From Pseudonocardia sp. TRM90224 (GTDB lineage Bacteria > Actinomycetota > Actinomycetes > Mycobacteriales > Pseudonocardiaceae), in the NCBI RefSeq assembly GCF_021245725.1, contig NZ_JAJGSX010000019.1, positions 122,746 to 186,745 on the forward strand: a stretch of DNA of 64,000 nucleotides, in the 5' to 3' direction. Below the pieces are notes generated by a model. That model was not told the DNA's origin. It saw only the letters and a list, made by a program, of their open reading frames with translations, and searched no databases. This document shows, one piece after another, positions 35,607-44,201 of this stretch (positions within the stretch are counted from its first letter, which is position 1; each line of letters opens with the position of its first letter). A program made the translations under genes and the position numbers.

Positions 35607-35659
35607 GGTGTCTCGCTCACTGTGTCTGGCTCACTGTGTCTGGCGCACTGTGTCTGGCT
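35604..35659. repeat. Four tandem 14 bp units across the potC-potA junction
   Basis: Read on the plus strand, units of consensus CACTGTGTCTGGCT occupy 35604-35617 (two mismatches), 35618-35631, 35632-35645 (one mismatch) and 35646-35659. The array covers the last residues and stop codon of potC and the GTG start of potA. Fourteen is not a multiple of three, so gain or loss of a unit would shift the potC reading frame. Confidence 0.85.
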
Positions 35660-36476
35660 CGGCCGTGCCGGGGTTACGCCGGGCGCCGCTGCGCGACCGG
35701 ACGAAGCGGGTGATGCCGGCGCCGCTGAACAGAGCGAGGGTGACGAGCAGCAACATGCTCGACACTGCGGCGACGGTCGGATCGATCTGCACGCGGACGC
35801 CGCTCCACATCTTCGCCGGCAGCGTCGTGAGGTCGGGGCCGGAGAGGAACACCGCGGTCACTACCTCGTCGAACGAGGTGATGAACGCGAACAGGGCCCC
35901 GGTGATCATGCTCGGCGCTATGATGGGCAGGGTGATGCGCAGGAACGCGCTCACCGGTCCGGCGCCGAGGTTCATCGCCGCCAGCTCCAGCCTCCGATCG
36001 AAGCTGAAGAGCGCAGCCGACACGTTGATCACCACGTACGGCACGGCGAGTGCGGTGTGGATGAGCACGAACCCGAGCGTGGTTTCGGTCAGTCCGAATT
36101 GCAGGAACATGGCGTAGACGGCCAGGCCGATGATGACGTAGGGCACCAGCACCGGGGCGAGCACGAGGCCGGCGACCGCTCCGCGGAGCGGGTAGTTCCC
36201 CCGCACCATGCCGAGTGCCGCGAGGGTGCCGAGCACGACGGAAGCGATCGTGACGAGCACGCCGATCTGGATGCTGGCCAGCGTGCTCGCGATCCATTCG
36301 TCGTCGCCGAAGTAGCTCTCGAACCAGCGGGTGGACCAGCTCGTCGGCGGGAACTTCAGGAACTGGCTGTCCGAGAACGACATCGGCACCACGATGAAAA
36401 CCGGTGCGACGAGGTAGAGGGCGGTGAGGCCGACGAGGGCTCCGAGGAGGCCTCTGACGATCCGTCGGGATGTCAT
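35631..36476 (-). CDS. potC: Polyamine-type ABC transporter permease (PotC-like)
   Basis: A 281-residue inner-membrane permease with six predicted helices, the first at about 10-33. The conserved cytoplasmic EAA-like loop is MNLGAGPVSAFLRITLP. The ATG at 36476 overlaps the potB stop (ATGA). The C-terminus ends in a repetitive TVRQTQ stretch encoded by a 14 bp tandem repeat. With PotA, PotB and PotD it would import a polyamine or a related cationic compound; the family also includes transporters of other solutes. Confidence 0.85.
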   Translation of the reverse strand: MTSRRIVRGLLGALVGLTALYLVAPVFIVVPMSFSDSQFLKFPPTSWSTRWFESYFGDDEWIASTLASIQIGVLVTIASVVLGTLAALGMVRGNYPLRGAVAGLVLAPVLVPYVIIGLAVYAMFLQFGLTETTLGFVLIHTALAVPYVVINVSAALFSFDRRLELAAMNLGAGPVSAFLRITLPIIAPSMITGALFAFITSFDEVVTAVFLSGPDLTTLPAKMWSGVRVQIDPTVAAVSSMLLLVTLALFSGAGITRFVRSRSGARRNPGTAEPDTVRQTQ

Positions 36477-37390
36477 CGGGCACCTCCGAGCATCCGGCGG
36501 AGGTCGACGAACCGTGCGACCAGCGCGAGCAGGAGGCCGGTGACGACGAGGAGGGCGATCGCGAGTGCGGAGGCGAATCCCCACCGCAGCACTCCGGAGA
36601 GCTGCTTCGCGATCAGCTCACCGATCATGACGTCGCCCGGGCCGCCCAGCAGCGCGGGAGTGACGTAGAAACCTAGGGAGGAGACGAACACGAGCAGTGT
36701 CGCTGCAGCGACGCCCGGCGCGGTGAGCGGAGCGTAGACCCGCCAGAACGCCTGCAAGGGGGTCGCGCCGAGGCCTTCGGCGGCTTGGACGAGGCGCCTG
36801 TCGACGCTGCGCATGGTGGCGTACATCGGGAGCACCGCGAACGGGAGCATGACCTGGGACATGCCGATCAGCACGCCGGTGAGGTTGCGCAGGAGCGGCA
36901 GGGGTTCGCTGATGAGACCGATTTCCCGCAGCACGGTGTTGATGACGCCGGTGTCGCTCAGCATCAGCACCCACGCGAAGGTGCGGATCAGCAGGCTGGT
37001 CCAGAACGGCACCAGCACCGCGACCATGAGCACACCGCGCCAGAACGGGCCGGCGAGTGTCATCAGGTACGCGTAGGGGAAGCCCAGTAGCAGGGTGACG
37101 ACGGTGACCATGCCCGCGATCCGGAACGTGTTGGCGAGCACGTCGAGGTAGACGGGCGAACCGAAGAAGTCCGTGTAGTTCTGCAGGCCGGGTTCCGGTT
37201 CGGTGAAGCTCTGCGCGAGCACGAACGCCAGCGGCAGCACGAACACGACCAGGAGGAACGCCACGAGCGGCAGGACGAGGGACCCCCACCTGTCGAGCAG
37301 GCCGCCTGCCCGCCGGGGTGGGCGTGGCGCCGCCGGAGCGGGGTCCGCGTCGTGCGCGGACACCCGCTCGCGGGTGGACGGCACCGTCAC
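36473..37390 (-). CDS. potB: Polyamine-type ABC transporter permease (PotB-like)
   Basis: A 305-residue permease with six helices, the first at about 35-60 after a Pro/Arg-rich cytoplasmic start. The EAA loop reads AEGLGATPLQAFWRVYAPLTAPG. GTG at 37390 overlaps the potD stop by GTGA, a translational-coupling pattern; longer in-frame starts would overlap potD more. The sequence resembles spermidine/putrescine-type permeases. Confidence 0.85.
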   Translation of the reverse strand: MTVPSTRERVSAHDADPAPAAPRPPRRAGGLLDRWGSLVLPLVAFLLVVFVLPLAFVLAQSFTEPEPGLQNYTDFFGSPVYLDVLANTFRIAGMVTVVTLLLGFPYAYLMTLAGPFWRGVLMVAVLVPFWTSLLIRTFAWVLMLSDTGVINTVLREIGLISEPLPLLRNLTGVLIGMSQVMLPFAVLPMYATMRSVDRRLVQAAEGLGATPLQAFWRVYAPLTAPGVAAATLLVFVSSLGFYVTPALLGGPGDVMIGELIAKQLSGVLRWGFASALAIALLVVTGLLLALVARFVDLRRMLGGAR

Positions 37391-38454
37391 CTGGCACGCC
37401 ATTCTTCGAGTCGCTGGGTGACGTCCTCGTAGTTCTGCTCCCAATACCCGTAGTTCATGATCGCGGAGCGCTTGCCGGCGTTCTGGGTGCTACTGGGGAG
37501 CTCGGCGGCGACCTCCGGCTTGATGTATTGCATCGCCGCGTCGCTGACGGGGCCGTAGCCGGTGTCGTTGGAGTAGGCGGCCTGCGCTTCGGGGTTCGAG
37601 AGGTACCAGCCGATCCACTCCTGCGCGGTTGCGGCGTTCTCCGAACCGTGGGGGATGACGAGCTGGTCGTAGGACAGGATGTGCTGGTTCCACTCCTGCG
37701 CGGCCGGGCGACCTGCGGTCGCGGCGCGGTAGATCCGCCCGTTCCAGGCCTGGATCAGCGGGGTCTCACCGCTGGAGACCAGCTCCTGCTGCATGGCTCC
37801 GCTGTCGTACCAGACGATGTCCTGCTTGATCGTGTCGAGCTTGCGGAACGCACGGTCGAGGTCGAGTGGGTAGAGCTGGTCGGGCGCGACACCGTCGGCG
37901 ATCAGGGCGGCTTCGAAGATCGCTCCGGTGGCGTCCTTCCAGAAGCCGCGCTTGCCGGGGAACTTCTGGGTGTCGAAGAACTCCGCCCACGTGCGGGGGT
38001 GGTTCTCCGCGCTGTAGATGTCGGAGTTGTAGCCGATGGTGAAGGCGTATTCGAGGACGGGGACGGCGCACTCGCCGGTCAGCTCGGCCTTCACCAGGCT
38101 CGTGTCGATCTTCGTCTTGTCGAGCTTCTCCGCCCACCCGTTCTTGCAGGCCTTCGTGGCGAAGTGGGGCTCGACCTCGACGAGGTCCCAGCTGACCTTG
38201 CCGGATTCGACCTGGGTCTGGAACTTCGCGTAGTCGGAGGGCTCGTCCTGCTTGAGGTTGACGTTGTTCTGCTTCGCCCACGGCTCGATGGCGTCGCGGA
38301 CGTGCGTCTTCTGGTCCTCGCCGCCCCACATCACGACGGTGAGTTCCTTCTCGCCCGCCGCGCCGGCGGATCCACCACCGCCACCGCATGCGGCGACGCC
38401 GAGCATGCCCGCGGCAGCGATGGCCGCAATGACAACGTGCCTGGTGTGGCGCAC
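37387..38454 (-). CDS. potD: Polyamine-type ABC substrate-binding lipoprotein
   Basis: A 355-residue extracellular binding protein anchored by a lipid at the Cys of VAAC (residue 23 counted from GTG 38454). It is preceded by GGAGG five bases upstream, which decides this start over a TTG at 38466. ELTVVMWGGE, WDLVEVEPH and IQAWNGRIY fit PotD/spermidine-putrescine binding folds. It is the first gene of the operon that continues to 28499, so the transported compound is probably what the downstream enzymes degrade. The upstream palindrome at 38470-38485 is a likely TetR operator. Confidence 0.87.
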   Translation of the reverse strand: MRHTRHVVIAAIAAAGMLGVAACGGGGGSAGAAGEKELTVVMWGGEDQKTHVRDAIEPWAKQNNVNLKQDEPSDYAKFQTQVESGKVSWDLVEVEPHFATKACKNGWAEKLDKTKIDTSLVKAELTGECAVPVLEYAFTIGYNSDIYSAENHPRTWAEFFDTQKFPGKRGFWKDATGAIFEAALIADGVAPDQLYPLDLDRAFRKLDTIKQDIVWYDSGAMQQELVSSGETPLIQAWNGRIYRAATAGRPAAQEWNQHILSYDQLVIPHGSENAATAQEWIGWYLSNPEAQAAYSNDTGYGPVSDAAMQYIKPEVAAELPSSTQNAGKRSAIMNYGYWEQNYEDVTQRLEEWRAR

Positions 38455-38469
38455 GCTCGCCTCCAAAAG

Positions 38470-38485
38470 TTGACTGGTGCGTCAG
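38470..38485. promoter_or_regulatory. Candidate TetR operator before potD
   Basis: TTGACTGGTGCGTCAG lies 16 bases upstream of the potD start. It shares TTGACTGGT and the following TCA with the sequence before the neighbouring TetR gene, where it is read on the opposite strand (39171-39186). Partial two-fold symmetry (TGAC-N6-GTCA) fits a TetR dimer site. Confidence 0.55.
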
Positions 38486-38540
38486 TTATGTTTGGAGGAG
38501 AGACTCGTACCAGAGGGGGGATGTGTCAAGGGTCACGCGA

Positions 38541-39149
38541 CTACGAGGCGTGACGAACTTCCCGCTCGAGGCCTTCGAGGGCGGCGTCGCAGACGGCGCG
38601 CATACGCTCGACGGTCATGCTCCGTGAGCGCAGGAGCACCTGCATCGCGAGGCCATCGATCATCCCGATGAGCGAGTTGGCGAGCACTACGGCATCGCCT
38701 TCCCGGAAGCAGCCCTGGTCCTGGCCGTCCCTGATGACGCCGGCCATGATGCGCCGCCATTCGCCGTAGACGCGTTCGTTGAGCTCCTGCAGGTCGTCCT
38801 CGTGCAAGGCCTCGCACCACAGCTCGACCCAGACTGCCCAGGCCCGAATCGTGACCTCGTCGGCGGGGAGGTACGACTCGACGAAGGCGCGCAGCCGATC
38901 GCGGGGGTGCTCGTGCGCATCGAGGATCGGGCGGCGCCGGCCCAGGGAGTGGTCGAAGTTGTACTCGAACGCAGCGTGGACCAGGTCGCGCTTGGTCGCG
39001 AAGTAGTAGTGCACGGTGCCGGTGCTGGTACGTGCTCTCTTTGCGACGTCGGAGACGCGCAGCGACCTGAACCCGATCTCGGAGAGCACATGACAGGCGG
39101 CCTCGAGGATCTGCTCCCGCCGCTCTGCCTCGACACTGGTGCGTGCCAC
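38541..39149 (-). CDS. TetR/AcrR-family transcriptional regulator
   Basis: A 202-residue repressor. The helix-turn-helix spans about 12-58 with LRVSDVAKRARTSTGTVHYYF, the HYYF signature of the family; the ligand-binding domain (about 80-195) resembles BetI-like members. It reads in the same direction as potD, with its stop 87 bases before the potD start. A 16 bp candidate operator precedes both this gene (39171-39186) and potD. It is therefore probably an autoregulated repressor of the transport-catabolic operon, released by the substrate or an acyl-CoA. Confidence 0.9.
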   Translation of the reverse strand: MARTSVEAERREQILEAACHVLSEIGFRSLRVSDVAKRARTSTGTVHYYFATKRDLVHAAFEYNFDHSLGRRRPILDAHEHPRDRLRAFVESYLPADEVTIRAWAVWVELWCEALHEDDLQELNERVYGEWRRIMAGVIRDGQDQGCFREGDAVVLANSLIGMIDGLAMQVLLRSRSMTVERMRAVCDAALEGLEREVRHAS

Positions 39150-39170
39150 CGGATCCCCCGTTCACCGTGT

Positions 39171-39186
39171 TTGATCGACCAGTCAA
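39171..39186. promoter_or_regulatory. Candidate TetR operator before the tetR gene
   Basis: TTGATCGACCAGTCAA is a near-palindrome (TTGA...TCAA) 22 bases upstream of the TetR start. Its reverse complement begins TTGACTGGT, as does the site before potD. Confidence 0.6.
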
Positions 39187-39249
39187 TCAGCATGATGCAC
39201 GACCAGCAGCACGGTTGACAGCTTCCGTCGCAAACATGCACGCTATAGA

Positions 39250-39261
39250 CTGTCTAGACAG
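39250..39261. promoter_or_regulatory. GntR operator overlapping the gntR-deoC promoter
   Basis: CTGTCTAGACAG is a perfect 12 bp palindrome. It follows a -10-like TATAGA (39244-39249) and lies about 16 bases before the GntR start, so bound protein would block transcription. GTCTAGAC is also the core of sites bound by the HutC-type regulator DasR. Confidence 0.7.
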
Positions 39262-39276
39262 CTATGGAGGTGGAGG

Positions 39277-39999
39277 ATGGGATCGGTGCCGCTGTACGTG
39301 CGCATCGAACGGGCGCTGCGTGCCCGGCTCGCCGATGCCGGCCCGGGCGATCCGCTGCCGTCCGAGCCCGCCCTGGCGGCGGAGTTCGGGGTTGCGCGGA
39401 TGACGGTGCGGGCGGCGATCAACCGGCTCGAGTCGGACGGGCTGGTCGAGCGGGTCCCCGGGCGGGGCACGTTCGCGCGCGACCGGCCGGCACCGCGGCC
39501 GGCAGGCACGTTGATGAGCTTCCACGACCAGGTCCGGAGCTGGGGGCGCACCCCCTCGTCGCGATTGCTCGACGCGTCGGTCCGGCCCGCAACCGACGAG
39601 GAGCGCGACGCACTGCAGCTCGCGAGCCGGCCGGGCCAGGCACCGGATGTGGTCTCGATCGTGCGGGTGCGCATGGCGGATGGAATCCCGCTCGCCGTCG
39701 AGCACGCGTGTTTCGGTTCCGGGCTCGCCGGGCTGCTCGACGTCGACCTCGAGCACGGGTCGCTGCACGCAGCCTTGCGCGGCCGCGGCCTGCACCCGAC
39801 GCTGGGCTCGTCGACCATCACGGCACATGCTGCGGGGGTGGACGCGGTCCCCCTCGCGGTCGGCGAGGCGGAACCGGTGTTGGTCGAGACCCGCCTGATC
39901 GTCGACCAGTCCGCCGCCCCGCTCGAGTACACGATCAGCCGCTACGTCGGGGCCCGCTACTCCCTGCAAGTTACGTTCGACGTCCAGCACACATCATGA
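39277..39999 (+). CDS. GntR/HutC-family transcriptional regulator
   Basis: A 240-residue regulator. The winged helix (about 1-70) has LPSEPALAAEFGVARMTVRAAINRLE and VPGRGTF; the C-terminal UTRA domain (about 80-235) binds a small ligand. GGAGGTGGAGG precedes the ATG. Its stop overlaps an ATG that opens the deoC frame, and deoC follows closely, so it most likely controls itself and deoC in response to a sugar phosphate or nucleoside product. The palindrome at 39250-39261 is its probable site. Confidence 0.9.
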   Translation: MGSVPLYVRIERALRARLADAGPGDPLPSEPALAAEFGVARMTVRAAINRLESDGLVERVPGRGTFARDRPAPRPAGTLMSFHDQVRSWGRTPSSRLLDASVRPATDEERDALQLASRPGQAPDVVSIVRVRMADGIPLAVEHACFGSGLAGLLDVDLEHGSLHAALRGRGLHPTLGSSTITAHAAGVDAVPLAVGEAEPVLVETRLIVDQSAAPLEYTISRYVGARYSLQVTFDVQHTS

Positions 40000-40013
40000 C
40001 CAGGAGAAACATC

Positions 40014-40691
40014 ATGCTGCCATCGGTTGCGACGGTCGCGAAGATGATCGACCATTCGCTGCTCCGTCCTGAGCTCACGAAGGACGACATCAAGCAGGGC
40101 TGCGAGCTCGCCGCGCAGTACGCCGTCGCCTCGGTCTGCGTGCGCCCGTACGACGTGCCGGTCGCCGTCGGGCTGCTGCGGGGCACCGGTGTGCTCATCG
40201 GCACCGTCGTCGGGTTCCCGCACGGCAACTCCACCAGCGCGACCAAGATGGACGAGACCCGTGACGTGATCGCCGCGGGCGCCGACGAGATCGACATGGT
40301 GCTGCCCATCGGGCGCCTGCGCGACGCCGACGAGCTCTACGTCCACGACGACATCGCCGCTGTCGTCAGCGCTGCCGAAACGCGCTGCGTGAAGGTGATC
40401 CTGGAGACCAGTTTCCTCTGCCGCGACGGGATCATCATGGGGTGCCGGGCCGCCGATGAGGCGGGGGCGGACTTCGTGAAGACCAGCACCGGTTTCGCCG
40501 GTGGCGGCGCGACGATCGAGGACGTCGCGCTCATGCGGGCGAGCGTCTCGGACCACGTGCAGGTCAAGGCCGCTGGCGGCGTGCGCAGCCTCGACACGCT
40601 GCTCGCGCTGCACAGCGCCGGCGCCACCCGGTTCGGGGCGACCGTGACCGCCGCGATCCTGGACGATCTCGCCACCAGGCAGGCCGCCTGA
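40014..40691 (+). CDS. deoC: Deoxyribose-phosphate aldolase
   Basis: Cleaves 2-deoxyribose-5-phosphate into acetaldehyde and glyceraldehyde-3-phosphate in deoxynucleoside salvage. The 225-residue TIM-barrel protein has Asp93 (DEIDMVLP), the Schiff-base Lys156 in VKTSTGF, and Lys185 in VKAAGGVRS, matching the E. coli catalytic residues. ATG at 40014 has AGGAG seven bases before it; an earlier in-frame ATG at 39996 overlaps the gntR stop. Co-transcribed with the upstream GntR gene. Confidence 0.93.
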   Translation: MLPSVATVAKMIDHSLLRPELTKDDIKQGCELAAQYAVASVCVRPYDVPVAVGLLRGTGVLIGTVVGFPHGNSTSATKMDETRDVIAAGADEIDMVLPIGRLRDADELYVHDDIAAVVSAAETRCVKVILETSFLCRDGIIMGCRAADEAGADFVKTSTGFAGGGATIEDVALMRASVSDHVQVKAAGGVRSLDTLLALHSAGATRFGATVTAAILDDLATRQAA

Positions 40692-40701
40692 CGCACCGCG
40701 A

Positions 40702-40724
40702 GGCCGGCGCCATCAGCGCCGGCC
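40702..40724. terminator. Bidirectional terminator between deoC and ahcY
   Basis: GGCCGGCGC (40702-40710) pairs perfectly with GCGCCGGCC (40716-40724) around a CATCA loop, between convergent genes. Confidence 0.8.
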
Positions 40725-40741
40725 CCACGGTCGGACGTGCG

Positions 40742-42256
<1,515 letters not shown>

Positions 42257-42435
42257 GGGGTGGAAATGCCTCCTCGCGCGGCCCGTGCAGGGGCCGCGAC
42301 GGCGGTTGGCCGCCCGCGCACGACGAGATCGCCGTCGACGCGTGGCGGTTCGGAACACGGGAAGTGGCCACGGCGCACCCGGCCCGATGGCGGGAACGGC
42401 AGTGGCGGCACAGGACAAGCCTCCTAGAGAAGTGG
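42257..42435 (-). other. ahcY 5' leader downstream of the riboswitch
   Basis: No gene is visible. This is the transcribed leader between the apparent SAH riboswitch and the ahcY start. It contains several GC-rich inverted repeats that could serve as an expression platform, and an AGGAGG-like sequence twelve bases before the ATG. Confidence 0.5.
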
Positions 42436-42505
42436 AGGCGCCCTTAGCAATGGCCCGGCGGTCGAGCGTGGCGGGCATGCAGCCCGTCGCAGCGCCCCTC
42501 GACCC
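42436..42505 (-). promoter_or_regulatory. Apparent S-adenosylhomocysteine riboswitch
   Basis: On the minus strand the RNA begins GGUCGAG (42499-42505) and closes a P1 stem with CUCGACC (42461-42467). Within it GGGGCGCUGCGAC is followed by a CGGGC/GCCCG hairpin (P2). A downstream GCGCCUC (42436-42442) can pair with GGGGCGC (42493-42499) as a pseudoknot with one G-U pair. P1, P2, the GCGCUGC core and the pseudoknot match the SAH riboswitch architecture. Such elements turn on ahcY when SAH accumulates. Confidence 0.75.
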
Positions 42506-42667
42506 CGACTATGCGATTGCCCCCCAAGCATTCCGAGCGGCACTGGCGGGTGTCAAGCCGACCGGCGCCCGACCCCCGAGTCGGCTGTGTCGGTGGTCAC
42601 ATCCGCAACGCGGGTCTGGGTTCACCGCGTCACACCGGTGACATCCGCACGACGAGAAGGATCGGAC

Positions 42668-43075
42668 ATGCGTTCACGTGCACGGCTCGCCCGCTTCGCC
42701 GGTGGGGCGGTGGTGACGGCTGCGCTGCTGGTCGCCGCTCCCGCAATGGCCTTCGCCAGCCCGCAGCCGACGCCGCCACCACCGCCGGCGCAGGTCGGGG
42801 CGCCGGCCCCGGCTCCGGAACCGACGCAGGTGGCGCCCCAGACGACCTCGGCCACCCGGGCGGCGCCGCCGGTGACGGTCGCGCCGCAGCCTGTGCCCGA
42901 CACCCCCAGCCAGGTGCGCAAGCTGCCCACCGGCGCGCCGGAGACCGGCGGTGGCAGCACCGCGACGGCCCCCGACGGCGCCATCCTGCTCGCGGGCGGA
43001 CTCGGTGTCGCCGCGGCGGCGGCCGCAGCGGGCACGGTTGTCGCCCGCCGTCGCAAGGCGGCGTCACGGCCCTGA
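42668..43075 (+). CDS. Candidate cell-wall-sorted surface protein (sortase substrate)
   Basis: A 135-residue exported protein: signal peptide (about 1-30, AMAFA), a low-complexity Pro/Ala/Thr stretch (31-85), then KLPTGAPETGGG (85-96), a hydrophobic helix (about 105-122) and a positive tail RRRK. This order resembles a Gram-positive sorting signal, with APETG (90-94) where LPXTG would be expected. A class F sortase gene starts two bases after its stop. No folded domain is seen, so it may be a short wall-anchored spacer or scaffold. GAAGGA precedes the ATG. Confidence 0.7.
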   Translation: MRSRARLARFAGGAVVTAALLVAAPAMAFASPQPTPPPPPAQVGAPAPAPEPTQVAPQTTSATRAAPPVTVAPQPVPDTPSQVRKLPTGAPETGGGSTATAPDGAILLAGGLGVAAAAAAAGTVVARRRKAASRP

Positions 43076-43077
43076 AC

Positions 43078-43674
43078 GTGCGCCGGTTCGCAACGTTGCT
43101 GGCGGTCGTGCTCGTCAGCGTCGGCATCGGCGCCTGTACGACAGCACCACCGGCAGCAACGACGACATCGCCGGTTGGCACAGCGGCCCCGCCGGCCACA
43201 ACGCTCGGCACGTCCGCGCCTGCGGTGCTCGACGTGCCTTCGATCGGTGTGCACGCCTCGGTGATGCAGCTCGGTCTGAACCCGGACGGGACCGTCGAGG
43301 TGCCGCCGCTCGACTCGCCCGATGCCGGCTGGTACGAGGAGTCGCCGACGCCGGGGGCCTTGGGGCCCGCTGTCCTGCTCGGGCACGTCGACTCGGCCCG
43401 GTGGGGGCCGGGGGTGTTCTACCGGTTGCGCGAGCTGCGGCCCGGCGACGAGGTGCGGGTGACCCGTGCCGACGGCGGCGTCGTCGGTTTCCGGGTGGAT
43501 CGCGTGGAGACCCGGCCGAAGGCCGAGTTCCCGACGGCGGAGGTGTACGGCGACATTGATCACGCCGGGCTGCGCCTCATCACCTGCGGAGGGTCGTTCG
43601 ACCAGGTCAGACGCAGTTACGAGGACAACGCGATCGTCTACGCTTCGGCGGTATCAGGAGCGCACGACGCATGA
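43078..43674 (+). CDS. Class F sortase, lipoprotein-like N-terminus
   Basis: A 198-residue sortase, a membrane transpeptidase that links surface proteins to the cell wall. The catalytic residues are His103 (LLGHVDSA), Cys170 (RLITCGGSF) and an Arg at 178/179 in QVRRSY. The N-terminus VRRFATLLAVVLVSVGIGAC carries a lipobox-like Cys20 in place of the usual transmembrane anchor. The sequence pattern fits class F sortases of actinobacteria. GTG at 43078 lies two bases after the preceding stop, and its own stop overlaps the sigma factor start. Confidence 0.85.
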   Translation: MRRFATLLAVVLVSVGIGACTTAPPAATTTSPVGTAAPPATTLGTSAPAVLDVPSIGVHASVMQLGLNPDGTVEVPPLDSPDAGWYEESPTPGALGPAVLLGHVDSARWGPGVFYRLRELRPGDEVRVTRADGGVVGFRVDRVETRPKAEFPTAEVYGDIDHAGLRLITCGGSFDQVRRSYEDNAIVYASAVSGAHDA

Positions 43675-44201
43675 GTGGGGCGCGGACGCCGCCGCCGTTC
43701 GAGGATTTTGTGCTGGCGCACGGGCCCGAGCTGGTGGCGTTCGCCCGCCGCCTGACGATGGACCACCACCGCGCCGAGGACATCGTGCAGGACGTGCTGG
43801 CGCGGATGGGGCTGGCGTGGCCCCGGGTCGGGCTGGTCGACGATCTGCGGGCGTACGTCTTCAAGGCGGTGTTGAACGACTTCCTGTCGTGGCGACGCCG
43901 GTTCTCGTCGTCGGAGCGGGTGTCGGCGGACCCGACCGAGCACGTCGCGGGCATCGCGCCCGGGTTCGCCGAGACGGTCGTCGAGCGGCAGCACATCGCT
44001 GCGGCGCTGGGCACGTTGCGACCGGTGCAGCGGGCGGTGCTGGTGCTCCGCTACTACCACGACCTGCCCGACGCGGAGATCGCGAAGCTGCTCGGCTGCC
44101 GCGAGGGCACGGTGCGGTCGCACGCCCGCAGGGCGCTGGCCGCTCTCCGGACTGCTACCCCTCGAACGGCCGGGATGGACCGGGAAAGGAGCAGGCGATG
44201 A
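43671..44201 (+). CDS. ECF sigma factor, SigE family
   Basis: A 176-residue group IV sigma factor. Region 2 covers about 10-75 (LTMDHHRAEDIVQDVLARM) and region 4 about 110-160 (VLRYYHDLPDAEIAKLLGCREGTVRSHARRAL). ATGA overlaps couple it to the sortase before it and the membrane protein after it. It likely belongs to the actinobacterial SigE-type group in which a short membrane protein nearby controls activity. The operon suggests that sortase and surface protein are made when envelope stress activates this factor. Confidence 0.85.
   Translation: MSGARTPPPFEDFVLAHGPELVAFARRLTMDHHRAEDIVQDVLARMGLAWPRVGLVDDLRAYVFKAVLNDFLSWRRRFSSSERVSADPTEHVAGIAPGFAETVVERQHIAAALGTLRPVQRAVLVLRYYHDLPDAEIAKLLGCREGTVRSHARRALAALRTATPRTAGMDRERSRR

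Noticed and set aside
42306..42478. An N-terminal extension of ahcY
   Set aside because: It would run through the apparent riboswitch, and the conserved protein begins at the ATG at 42256.
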